Origin: Rubrivivax sp.
Lineage (GTDB): Bacteria > Pseudomonadota > Gammaproteobacteria > Burkholderiales > Burkholderiaceae_C
DNA length: 32,043 nt
Reading direction: 5' to 3'
Assembly (NCBI GenBank): GCA_027483705.1
Contig: JAIXTY010000325.1
Span: 1-32,043 of the forward strand
Shown here piece by piece: positions 5,718-13,129 of this stretch (positions are counted from its first letter, which is position 1; the number at the start of each line of letters is the position of its first letter). A program made the position numbers and the translations under genes. Under the pieces are notes generated by a model. The model was not told the DNA's origin. It searched no databases and worked only from the letters and a program-made list of their open reading frames with translations.

Positions 5718-8270
5718 CTAGTCCTTCGACTCGAGCACCGCCTTCACCGCGCCGAGCAGGTCGGCGCTGGTGAAGGGCTTGTCGAGCGTCGGCGCGCCGG
5801 TCTCGGCGAGCGACTGGCGCGCGGCGTCGGACAGCGTGTCGCCGCTGACGAACAGCACGCGGCGGGCCAGCGCCGGGTGCTCGCGCTGCAGGCGCCGCCA
5901 CAGCGCCGGGCCGTCGAGGTCGGGCATGCGCACGTCGCTGACGACGGCCTCGAAGCGCGCCTCGGCCAGCATCTCCAGCGCCACCGCCCCCGACTCGGCC
6001 GTCAGCACGTCGAAGCCGGCGGCTTCGAGCACCTCGCGCATCAGCTCGGCGACCTCGGGCTCGTCGTCCACCACCAACACGCGGCGGGCCTCGTCGGCGG
6101 CTGGCTCGGCGGCCGGATCGGCAGAAACGCCCGGCCCGGGTGCGAAGGCCGCTTCGGCCGACTTCTCGCCGCTGATCGGCAGGCTCAGGCGGAACGCCGC
6201 GCCGGCGAGCCCGGCCGCGCCGGTGCCGTCGCGCGGCTGCTCGAGCACGAGGTCGCCGCCGTGCTCGCGCACGATCCCGCGCGACACCGACAGGCCCAGC
6301 CCCGTGCCCAGGCCCACGGCCTTGGTGGTGAAGAAGGGCTCGAACAGGCGCTCGTGCAGTTCGGCCGGCACGCCGGGGCCGCTGTCGGCCACGCGCAGCC
6401 ACACGCGCGGCTCGCGGCCGGGCCGCGGCTGCTCCACGCCGGTGGCGACGGACATCACGCGCAGCACCGTGCCCGCGCCTTCCATCGCCTGCTGGGCGTT
6501 GACCATCAGGTTCAGTACGACCTGGCCCAGCTGGTCAGGATCGGCCTGCACGTCGGGCAGGCCCTCGCCCAGCGCCAGCTCCACGCGCACGCCGTGGCTG
6601 CGCAGGGTGTAGCCCAGCATGTCGGCGGCGGCGCGCACGATGTCGTTGCTCTGCACCGCGCGCCGCGCCGGCGGCCGCTGGCGCGCCATGTTCAGGAACG
6701 TGCGCACGATGCGGCCGCAGCGCTCGGCGGCCTCGCGGATGCGGCGGGCGTCGTCCTGCAGCGCCACCGGCTCGGCGCCGGCGGCCACCTTCTCTTCCAG
6801 CAGGCTGGCGCGCCCCATCGCGATGGCCAGCGGGTTGTTCAGCTCGTGCGCCACGCCCGCCAGCAGCGAGCCCATGGCCGAGAGCTTCTCGCTCTGGCGC
6901 AGGGTCTCGCGCTGGCGCTCCACCTGGTCGGCGGCCTCGCGCTGGCGCCGGAAGGCGTCGGTGACGGCGTCGACCCAGCCCTGCCAGCGCCGGCCCAGCC
7001 GCGGCACCGGCGCCGCCGGGTCGGCGGCCAGCCGCTGCAGGTAGGCCAGCACCTCGACCGAGGGCGTGACGAACCAGCGCGCGAACAGCCACTGCCCGAG
7101 CACGAACACCGCCAGCAGCGCGCCGCCCAGCAGCGCGTTCGGCAGCAGGCTGCGCCAGGCCGGCGCGTGCAGCCGGCTGCGTGGCACGGCCTTCACGACG
7201 ATCCAGGGCTGACCCTCGCGGCTGGCGCTGGCGAGCACCCAGTCGCCGGCGTGGGCCAGGGTGCCGCGCTCATGCGTGAGGCGGTCGAGCAGCGCCTCGT
7301 CGACCGGGATGCCACGCGCCACCAGGCGGCTGGCCAGCGTCACGCGCACGCGCGTGTCGGCCAGGCCGCTGCCCGCGGGCGCCCGCAGCGGCTCGCGGGC
7401 GTCGGCCAGCACGATCAGGCCGCGCTCGACGATCCAGACCTCGCTGCCATCGGCCTGCCAGCGCTGTGCCAGGCGCTGCAGCGTGTCGAGCCGGAAGTCC
7501 AGGCTCACCTCGCCGCGGTAGCGGCCGTCCACCATCACCGCGCTGCCGTGCGACAGCACCAGCTCGCCATGCAGCTGGCTCACGTAGGGCACGCCCCAGA
7601 AGCTGGTGTCCTCGGGGTCGGCGGCGAGGTCCTTCTCGGCGCGCTCGACGCCGGCGCGGCGCGGCTCGTCCAGCCCGCGCAGCCCCGACACCCCCATGCT
7701 CGCCAGCATGCGGCGGGTGTCGACCCAGGGGTAGCCGAAGCTGAGGTTCTCTTCCGCGGCGGCGAACCAGGTGGCCTCGAAGCCCGGCGTGCGGGCATGC
7801 ACGATGCGGGCGTGGTCGATGAACAGGCGGCCGCGGCGCAGCCACCGCTCGTCGGGTGCGCGGCCGTCGGCCGGGGCCCACCACAGCTGCCCGAAGCGCT
7901 CGCGCGTGACGGGGTCGGCGCCGTCGAGCGCGTGGCCGTCGCCGCCCGGCCGCGGCCGCAGCGCGGCGCGCAGGGCCGGGCCGGGATCGGGCGGCTCGTG
8001 CCAGTGCTGCTCAAGCAGGCGGCGCAGGTCCTGCACGTGTTCGGCGGCGGGGCGCGCCAGCTCGGCCAGCACCTGCATGCGCTCGTCGACCCGCGCCGCC
8101 AGTTCGCGCTCGGTCTGCGCCGAGCGGGCCGCGAACTGCTGCGCCGTCAGCACGGCCAGCAGCAGCCCGACCGGCACCACCAGCCACCACAGCAGCCGGC
8201 GGGCCAGGGCCGGCGTGCCCGCGGGCACCGGCGTCGTCACCGGGGCGGGCTCCGGTGCCGGGGTGGTCAC
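5718..8270 (-). CDS. Hybrid sensor histidine kinase with C-terminal receiver domain
   Basis: The product is about 850 residues if it starts at the GTG at 8270, which overlaps the TGA of the response regulator gene (GTGA). Domain order: a short proline-rich N-terminus; a membrane segment at about residues 25-45; a large extracytoplasmic sensor region to about 375 that looks Cache-like (SFGYPWVDTRR, VPYVSQLHGELVLSHG, GEVSLDFRLD); a second membrane segment at about 385-405; a HisKA domain with the phospho-acceptor H475 in GVAHELNNPLA; an ATPase domain with NLMVNAQQAM, DSGPGVP and GTGLGLSVSRGI; and a receiver with D779 in VVSDVRMPDLDG and LDKPF. It should autophosphorylate and signal to the OmpR-type regulator encoded just upstream. 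The ligand is unknown. Confidence 0.9.
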   Translation of the reverse strand: MTTPAPEPAPVTTPVPAGTPALARRLLWWLVVPVGLLLAVLTAQQFAARSAQTERELAARVDERMQVLAELARPAAEHVQDLRRLLEQHWHEPPDPGPALRAALRPRPGGDGHALDGADPVTRERFGQLWWAPADGRAPDERWLRRGRLFIDHARIVHARTPGFEATWFAAAEENLSFGYPWVDTRRMLASMGVSGLRGLDEPRRAGVERAEKDLAADPEDTSFWGVPYVSQLHGELVLSHGSAVMVDGRYRGEVSLDFRLDTLQRLAQRWQADGSEVWIVERGLIVLADAREPLRAPAGSGLADTRVRVTLASRLVARGIPVDEALLDRLTHERGTLAHAGDWVLASASREGQPWIVVKAVPRSRLHAPAWRSLLPNALLGGALLAVFVLGQWLFARWFVTPSVEVLAYLQRLAADPAAPVPRLGRRWQGWVDAVTDAFRRQREAADQVERQRETLRQSEKLSAMGSLLAGVAHELNNPLAIAMGRASLLEEKVAAGAEPVALQDDARRIREAAERCGRIVRTFLNMARQRPPARRAVQSNDIVRAAADMLGYTLRSHGVRVELALGEGLPDVQADPDQLGQVVLNLMVNAQQAMEGAGTVLRVMSVATGVEQPRPGREPRVWLRVADSGPGVPAELHERLFEPFFTTKAVGLGTGLGLSVSRGIVREHGGDLVLEQPRDGTGAAGLAGAAFRLSLPISGEKSAEAAFAPGPGVSADPAAEPAADEARRVLVVDDEPEVAELMREVLEAAGFDVLTAESGAVALEMLAEARFEAVVSDVRMPDLDGPALWRRLQREHPALARRVLFVSGDTLSDAARQSLAETGAPTLDKPFTSADLLGAVKAVLESKD

Positions 8271-9025
8271 GCCAGCGGCGGCACGTAGACGTAGCCGACG
8301 TTGCGCACCGTCTTCAGCACCTCGGGCTTGTCGGGGTTGCGCTCGATCTTGCGCCGCAGCCGCATCACGCGCAGGTCGATGGAGCGGTCGAAGACGTCCC
8401 AGCCGCGGTTGTGCGCCTGCTCCATGATCTGGTCGCGCGAGAGGGGCCGGTTCGGGTGCCGCGCGAACAGCGCGAGCAGGTCGAACTCGGCGGCGGTGAT
8501 CTCGACCTCGCGGCCGTCGGTGGCCAGCAGCTTGCGCTGGTCGAGGTCGAGCCACAGGTTGCCGAAGGGCGCACGGCGCGAGGCATCCGGCGCCGCAGCC
8601 GCCACGCCGACGGCCGCCGGCACCACGGCCGCCGGCGCCTGCGTGCGGCGCAGCACCGCGCGCACCCGCGCCAGCAGCTCGCGCAGCTCGAAGGGCTTGC
8701 CGACGTAGTCGTCGGCGCCGAGCTCCAGGCCGACGATGCGGTCCACGGGCTCGCTGGCCGTGGTGAGCATGACGATGGCGACGCCGGCGTGCGCTTCGCG
8801 CAGCCAGCGCGCCAGGCTCAGGCCGTTTTCGCCGGGCATGTTGATGTCCAGCAGCGCCAGCGCCGGGCGTTGCTCGGCGATCAGTGCCCGCGCCTCGGCG
8901 GCGCCGGCGGCGGCGCGCACCGCGAAGCCGTGGCGCCCGAAATACTCGGCCAGCAGGCCGCGCAGCTCGGGCTCGTCATCGACGATGAGCAGCGGCGTCG
9001 GCAGGGCAGCGTCGGGGTCGGCCAT
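8267..9025 (-). CDS. OmpR-family response regulator
   Basis: The 252-residue protein has an N-terminal receiver domain with the acidic pair in LLIVDDEPEL, phospho-acceptor D60 in LALLDINMPGENG, the switch threonine in VMLTTASEP and lysine in YVGKPFELRELL. An Ala/Pro-rich linker (about 125-150) leads to a winged-helix DNA-binding domain with EITAAEFDLLALFARHPNRPLSRDQI and a C-terminal RSIDLRVMRLRRKIE...VRNVGYVYV. It is the cognate partner of the hybrid kinase, whose GTG start overlaps its stop. OmpR/PhoB regulators usually bind direct repeats spaced about one helical turn apart. The three 11-bp repeats at 10305-10337 are a nearby candidate site, but this link is only a suggestion. Start chosen at ATG 9025. 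Confidence 0.92.
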   Translation of the reverse strand: MADPDAALPTPLLIVDDEPELRGLLAEYFGRHGFAVRAAAGAAEARALIAEQRPALALLDINMPGENGLSLARWLREAHAGVAIVMLTTASEPVDRIVGLELGADDYVGKPFELRELLARVRAVLRRTQAPAAVVPAAVGVAAAAPDASRRAPFGNLWLDLDQRKLLATDGREVEITAAEFDLLALFARHPNRPLSRDQIMEQAHNRGWDVFDRSIDLRVMRLRRKIERNPDKPEVLKTVRNVGYVYVPPLA

Positions 9026-9339
9026 GGGCACCAGCGGGGCGTGCGGTCGATCATAGCCAGCGGCCGCCGGGCCGGCGTCGGTGCCGGCCAGGGCCTGGGC
9101 GAACCACGGGTGGTGGAACACCGGGTGTCGGTCGACGCGGGCTGCCATTCCCCCAATGGTGGGAAGTGGCTGTTTCCGCGGCGCATCGCCAGGCGATGCG
9201 CCTTGTTTCGTTTGTTGAGCGGGGCCGCCCGGGGCGAGAACAAAGCAAACCCGCCCGGCCGCGCCGTGACACGACACCGATACCTCGGGCGGGCACAGTG
9301 TGTCCACGACGCCGAACCCCACCACCACCGACACACCGC
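9026..9339. other. Intergenic region, about 314 bases
   Basis: This divergent gap lies between the response regulator (minus strand) and the small membrane protein (plus strand). No convincing gene is seen; the open frames here have coding shapes typical of random GC-rich DNA. It contains a strong 23-base hairpin with a T-rich tail at 9180-9216 and a smaller imperfect dyad near 9145-9170 (CCATTCCCCCAATGG-like). Promoters for both flanking genes must lie here, but I cannot place them confidently. Confidence 0.6.
9180..9216 (+). terminator. Terminator-like hairpin with T-rich tail, no known gene upstream
   Basis: Two 11-base arms, GGCGCATCGCC and its exact complement GGCGATGCGCC, are separated by one A (9180-9202). 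They are followed on the plus strand by TTGTTTCGTTTGTT (9203-9216). This resembles an intrinsic terminator reading rightwards. No plus-strand gene lies upstream until 5707, with two minus-strand genes between, so it may end a small RNA starting within about 9030-9100. It could instead be an attenuator or protein-binding palindrome for the small gene downstream. Confidence 0.5.
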
Positions 9340-9603
9340 ATGAACGCCGCCAACGCCTCCGCCCCGGTTTCCGGCTCGGGATTGGGTCGCTCCAGCGGCT
9401 TTCCGGCGAGCCTGTTTCCCGACATGCACCGCAGCGAAGCCTTCGTCGAGGATCTCTTCGACAGCAGCAGCTTCGCGCCCGAGCGGCCCGTGCGTGCCGA
9501 AGGCGGCCGTGCCGGCCGCTGGAACACGGCGCTGCTGTGCGGCGTGCCGCTGATGGTGGCGCTGCTGGGGGGCGTGCTGGTCTTCTTCCACAGCGTGGGC
9601 TGA
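9340..9603 (+). CDS. Small single-pass membrane protein of unknown function
   Basis: The 87-residue product is not one I recognise. Residues 1-60 are polar and Ser/Gly-rich, with an acidic patch (RSEAFVEDLFDSSSF, about 31-45). Residues 64-83 form a single hydrophobic segment (LLCGVPLMVALLGGVLVFF). The soluble part would probably face the cytoplasm, since positive charges (RAGGRAGRW-like, 53-61) precede the segment. The ATG at 9340 has no clear Shine-Dalgarno sequence, and the frame is open further upstream to 9166, so the start and the gene itself are moderately uncertain. It faces a convergent lipoprotein gene. Confidence 0.45.
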   Translation: MNAANASAPVSGSGLGRSSGFPASLFPDMHRSEAFVEDLFDSSSFAPERPVRAEGGRAGRWNTALLCGVPLMVALLGGVLVFFHSVG

Positions 9604-9688
9604 TCCGCCCGCGCCGACACCGCACCGAGAGAGACGCCGAAACACGGCGCAGGCATCGGCTCAGGGAACGCCGCGAGACGCCAGGCCA

Positions 9689-9703
9689 CCGCCCAACGGG
9701 CGG
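9689..9703. terminator. Short GC hairpin between convergent genes
   Basis: CCGCCC and GGGCGG arms flank a three-base AAC loop, in the gap between the small membrane protein (ends 9603) and the lipoprotein gene (stop at 9731, minus strand). There is no T tract on either side, so if it ends transcription it would be as a pause or bidirectional stop. Evidence is position and symmetry only. Confidence 0.3.
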
Positions 9704-9730
9704 CCCGGCTGCGGTGCGGCGTGGCGGCGC

Positions 9731-10255
9731 TCAGCGCGCCAGCAGGCCGTCTTCGCGCAGGCGGTGGATCACCGCGTCGGCCATGCGGTCGGCCACCTGG
9801 CGCGGCGGCGGCCGCGAGGCCGTGTCCAGCTCGCCGGCGTATCGCCACACCACCGAGCGCGTGAGCGTGTCGCGCAATTCCACCTGCACGGCCGTGCGGC
9901 CGTCGGCGGCGGCCGGCAGGCTGATGCGCACGCTGTGGCTCGCGCCCTGCTGGCGCCATTGCGTGGCGGTGCTGGCGGGCCCGGCCGCGAGCGCGGGCAC
10001 GCCGGCCTCGCGCAGCCGGCGGCGCATGGCCGCATCCACCTGGGTCGACAGCGCCTCGTCGGCGGCGCTGCGCTGGGCCTGGGCCTCGGTGGCCGGCGCC
10101 AGCACCACCACCGCCTTCAAGGCGCCCTGGTAGTTGGCGCGTCGCTCGCTGGCCGACACCACCGGCGGCTGCTGCGGCGGTGTGGCCAGGCAGCCGGCCA
10201 GCAGCAGCACGCAGCCGAGCCAGCCGGCGGGGGACAGGAGGGTGGTGGTTCGCAT
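9731..10255 (-). CDS. Outer-membrane-type lipoprotein of unknown function
   Basis: The 174-residue product begins with a lipoprotein signal: MRTTTLLSPAGWLGCVLLLAGC, with lipobox LLAGC and the lipidated cysteine at residue 22. The residues after the cysteine are LATPPQQPP, without an aspartate at +2, so sorting to the outer membrane is expected. The mature part contains QVDAAMRRRLREAGV, VQVELRDTLTRSVVWRYAGELD and a C-terminal QVADRMADAVIHRLREDGLL. The pattern recalls small lipoproteins of alpha/beta folds that sense or build envelope components, but I cannot assign a family. Just upstream lie three 11-bp tandem repeats placed like an activator site. No gene is close enough upstream to make an operon. 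Confidence 0.75.
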   Translation of the reverse strand: MRTTTLLSPAGWLGCVLLLAGCLATPPQQPPVVSASERRANYQGALKAVVVLAPATEAQAQRSAADEALSTQVDAAMRRRLREAGVPALAAGPASTATQWRQQGASHSVRISLPAAADGRTAVQVELRDTLTRSVVWRYAGELDTASRPPPRQVADRMADAVIHRLREDGLLAR

Positions 10256-10304
10256 GGCGGACGCTTGACGCTGCCCGTCATATCGGCCGCCGATCCGCCG
10301 GCCT

Positions 10305-10337
10305 TGAGCGGAACCTGAGCGAAACCTGAGCGAAACC
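10305..10337. repeat. Three tandem 11-bp repeats, possible OmpR/PhoB-type activator box
   Basis: TGAGCGGAACC, TGAGCGAAACC and TGAGCGAAACC follow each other without gaps; on the minus strand the unit is GGTTTCGCTCA. The period equals about one DNA helical turn, as in direct-repeat sites of OmpR/PhoB-type regulators. A weak -10 candidate for the lipoprotein gene, TATGAC (10282-10277, minus), would put its -35 position at about 10300-10305, right at the edge of the repeats. An activator bound there is plausible. Confidence 0.6.
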
Positions 10338-10363
10338 TGGCCGCGCGTTGGGCGGAACCCGCG

Positions 10364-13129
10364 TCAGCGCAGCAGCACGCGCCCGAACAGCGCCGGCACT
10401 TCGAACTCGATGACCTCGCCCTCGGCACTCACCGCCGCACCGCCCAGCGCGTCAGCCAGCGGGCCGCGCGGCAGGCCGGCCGGGCGCGGCAGGCGCACGG
10501 TGCGCGCGGTGGCGGCGTTGTTGACGACCACCAGCGCCCAGCGCGTGCCGCCGGCCGCGGTCAGCCGCCGCGGCCACACGACGACGTGCTCGTCCACCAC
10601 CAGCGGCGCCATCAGCTCACCGCGCCGCAGCACCGGGTGTGCATGGCGCATCGCGATGAGCCGCCGGAACTGCTCGCGCAGCGCGGTGTCGGGCTGGCCG
10701 CCTTCGTCGGGCCAGGGGTAGGTGGCGCGGTTGTAGGGGTCGTCGCCGCCGGTCACGCCGACCTCGTCGCCGTAGTAGACCGTGGGCGCGCCGGGGTAGC
10801 TCATCTGCAGGAACACGCCGAGTAGCAGGCGCTGCTTGGCGCGGGCGATGACGTTGGCGTCCTTCGTGTCGTCGTGCCAGCCAAAGACATGCAGCGCGCG
10901 CGCCTGGTCGTGGCTCGACAGCAGGTTCATCAGCGCCTGGTGCACCGGCGTCGGGTAGGCCTCGCGCAGGTGCTCGAGCTGCGCCACCAGCGCGGCGGTC
11001 TTCCCGCCGCCGGCATAGTCCTGCACGGCGTTGCGGAAGACGTAGTTCATCGTCGAGTCGAACATGTCGCCGAGGAAGTACTTGCTCGAGTCGAACCAGG
11101 TCTCGGCCACCGTCAGCGCGTCGGGCTTGGTGGCCTTGACGGCCTGGCGCCATTCGCGCCAGAAGTCGTCGGGCACCCAGGGCGCGACGTCCATGCGCCA
11201 GCCGGCTGCGCCACGCCTGAGCCAGGTGCGCGTCACGCTGTCGGGCTTGCCGTAGGCGAACTCGCGCCAGCCGGGGCTCGTCTTGTCGAGTTCGGGCAGG
11301 TCCGGCACGCCCACCCAGCCGCGGTACTGCTTGTCGGGCGCGGTCTGCGTGGGGTCGAAGCGGTACCAGCCGTAGTACGGGCTCTTCGGGTTGGGCTTGC
11401 CCCCTGCGAAGGCGCCGTTGCTGTTGAAGTTGCCGTAGCGGTCGAAGTAGATCGAGTCGCTGCCGGTGTGGTTGAGACTGGCGTCGGGGATGACGCGGAT
11501 GCCGCGCTGGCCGGCCTCGCGCACCAGGCGCTCGAAAGCCGCGTTGCCGCCGAAGGCGGGGTCGACGTTCAGGTAGTCGGCGTGGTCGTACTTGTGGTTG
11601 CTGGCGGCGCGGAACACGGGCGTCATGTAGATCGTGTTGGCGCCCAGGGCCTGGATGTCGCCGAGCTTGTCGGCCAGGCCGTCCAGATCGCCGCCGAAGA
11701 AGTCGTTGTTGAAGACCTCGTCGCTGCCATCGCCACTGCCGGGGCGGAACGGCCGTTCGTTCCAGCTCTTGTGTTTCTCGACGCCGGTGTTGCGGTACTT
11801 GTCGCGGCCGGGCTGGGGGTCGTTGGCGCGGTTGCCGTTGCGGAAGCGCTCGGGGAACACGTAGTAGTAGACGATGTCGGCGGCCCACTCGGGCACCGCC
11901 AGGCCGGGCGCATGCACCGTCTGCCGGAAGCGGCGGATGCCACCGGCGTTGGCCGGCCGGTCGGCCACGGCGCCCAGGCCGCCGGTGCCCTTCTCGCGCG
12001 TCCAGTGCAGCGGCTCGGGGTTGTTCTGGTAGGCGAAGAGCTTGCCGCCGATCTCCACCTCGAACCAGTAGCCGTGCACGGCCACGTCGGTGAAGCGGTG
12101 GCGGGCGCTGAAGCGCTCGCGGCCGTCGGGTGCCGCGCTGCGGGCCATCTCCACGCGGGCCAGCGGGGCGTACTCCAGCACCTCTTGGTTGCCTTCGAGC
12201 CGGCGCTTCTCCAGCACCAGCGTCGCGCGCTGCACACCGGGCATCGCGCTGATCGCGAACTCGATCTCCGTGCCCGCCGGCACGGCGCCGAAGGGCTGCT
12301 TGTGCGCGGCGCTGCGCGAATCGAAGCGCAGGCTCAAGGCGACGGGGTCGGTGACGGCGGCGGCGCGCGGATCGGCCCAGCTCCTGGGGCCGATGTCCAG
12401 CTGCGGCCGGCCGCCGGCCCAGGCCAGGCGCAGCGTGTGCTCGCCTGTGAATGTGTGTGCGAAGTTGGCGCCCTGCCCGAAGCCGCCGGGGCCGATGGTG
12501 CTGGCGTCCTTCCAGGCCGCGTCGCCGATCTTGAACTCGTGCCGGCCTTCGAGCTTGACGTTCAGGTAGTAGGCGTCGCAGCTGAACTGGAACTGGTAGT
12601 CCTCCAGCGCCGCCCAGTTGTTGGGCGTGCCGCGCAGGAAGAGGGCCGTGGCGCCCAGTGGCGGCTCGTTGGCGGGGCATTCGTCGATGCGCAGCTCGGG
12701 CGTGGTGGGGTCGGCCATCGTGACGGTGAAGCGGTAGGTGCCTGGGTTGTTGCCACCGAAGCGGCGTTGCAGCTCGGGCCCCTTGGGCACGAGCCGGCGG
12801 CCGTCGGCGCTGCCGTAGTCGGCGTCGGCACTCCAGCCTTCGTCGCCGAGCTTGAAGCGGTGTTCGCCCTGCAGCCGGGTGACGAGCTCCCAGCGGTTGC
12901 AGAACCAGGTGAAGCGCTGCGCCTCGGGTGCGGCCCAGGCGTTGAAGCTGCCGCGCAGGTAGACGGCGCGGCCTTGCAGAGGGTCGGGGCGGCAGGCCGG
13001 GCCGGCGGATGCGGCCGGCGCAGCGGGTGGAGCGGCCTGGCCGAAGGCCGGCAGCGCGGCCGCGGCCAGCGCGACGGCCGCGAGAGACGAACGAAGGCTA
13101 ACGGACACGTTTGTAGGCGCTGTAGCCAC
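10364..13129 (-). CDS. Exported GH13 alpha-amylase/neopullulanase-like enzyme with two N-terminal X25-like modules
   Basis: Up to 921 residues, with an export signal (SLRSSLAAVALAAAALPAFGQA). Residues about 51-150 and 155-248 are two related modules, each with RGxxNxW (59-65; 166-172) and FKxGDxxW (92-99; 199-206), resembling the X25-type modules next to bacterial pullulanase domains. A further beta-sandwich precedes the GH13 barrel. Catalytic motifs are complete: DASLNH at 549-554, nucleophile D647 in GWRMDVAPW, acid/base E676 in VAETWF and D741 in SSHDQAR. It should hydrolyse alpha-1,4 (perhaps alpha-1,6) bonds of starch or maltodextrin outside the cytoplasm. It is the last gene of the mal operon. 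The start is uncertain: GTG at 13129 overlaps the upstream gene by 32 bases, and an in-frame GTG at 13108 overlaps its stop by only 11 bases and keeps the signal. Confidence 0.9.
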   Translation of the reverse strand: MATAPTNVSVSLRSSLAAVALAAAALPAFGQAAPPAAPAASAGPACRPDPLQGRAVYLRGSFNAWAAPEAQRFTWFCNRWELVTRLQGEHRFKLGDEGWSADADYGSADGRRLVPKGPELQRRFGGNNPGTYRFTVTMADPTTPELRIDECPANEPPLGATALFLRGTPNNWAALEDYQFQFSCDAYYLNVKLEGRHEFKIGDAAWKDASTIGPGGFGQGANFAHTFTGEHTLRLAWAGGRPQLDIGPRSWADPRAAAVTDPVALSLRFDSRSAAHKQPFGAVPAGTEIEFAISAMPGVQRATLVLEKRRLEGNQEVLEYAPLARVEMARSAAPDGRERFSARHRFTDVAVHGYWFEVEIGGKLFAYQNNPEPLHWTREKGTGGLGAVADRPANAGGIRRFRQTVHAPGLAVPEWAADIVYYYVFPERFRNGNRANDPQPGRDKYRNTGVEKHKSWNERPFRPGSGDGSDEVFNNDFFGGDLDGLADKLGDIQALGANTIYMTPVFRAASNHKYDHADYLNVDPAFGGNAAFERLVREAGQRGIRVIPDASLNHTGSDSIYFDRYGNFNSNGAFAGGKPNPKSPYYGWYRFDPTQTAPDKQYRGWVGVPDLPELDKTSPGWREFAYGKPDSVTRTWLRRGAAGWRMDVAPWVPDDFWREWRQAVKATKPDALTVAETWFDSSKYFLGDMFDSTMNYVFRNAVQDYAGGGKTAALVAQLEHLREAYPTPVHQALMNLLSSHDQARALHVFGWHDDTKDANVIARAKQRLLLGVFLQMSYPGAPTVYYGDEVGVTGGDDPYNRATYPWPDEGGQPDTALREQFRRLIAMRHAHPVLRRGELMAPLVVDEHVVVWPRRLTAAGGTRWALVVVNNAATARTVRLPRPAGLPRGPLADALGGAAVSAEGEVIEFEVPALFGRVLLR

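Noticed and set aside
5877-8288. Very long plus-strand open frame (about 800 codons) antisense to the hybrid kinase
   Set aside because: It is rich in His, Ala, Gly and Arg, has no recognisable motif, and mirrors the clear kinase gene. Long antisense frames are expected in such GC-rich coding DNA.
9166-9339. N-terminal extension of the small membrane protein to 9166
   Set aside because: The added 58 residues are Pro/Arg-rich, run through the hairpin region, and look non-coding; ATG 9340 was preferred, though support is modest.
13098-13129. Frameshift or gene fusion between the two adjacent GH13 genes
   Set aside because: Each gene has its own signal sequence and complete GH13 motifs; the 32-base (or 11-base) overlap is an ordinary coupled junction.
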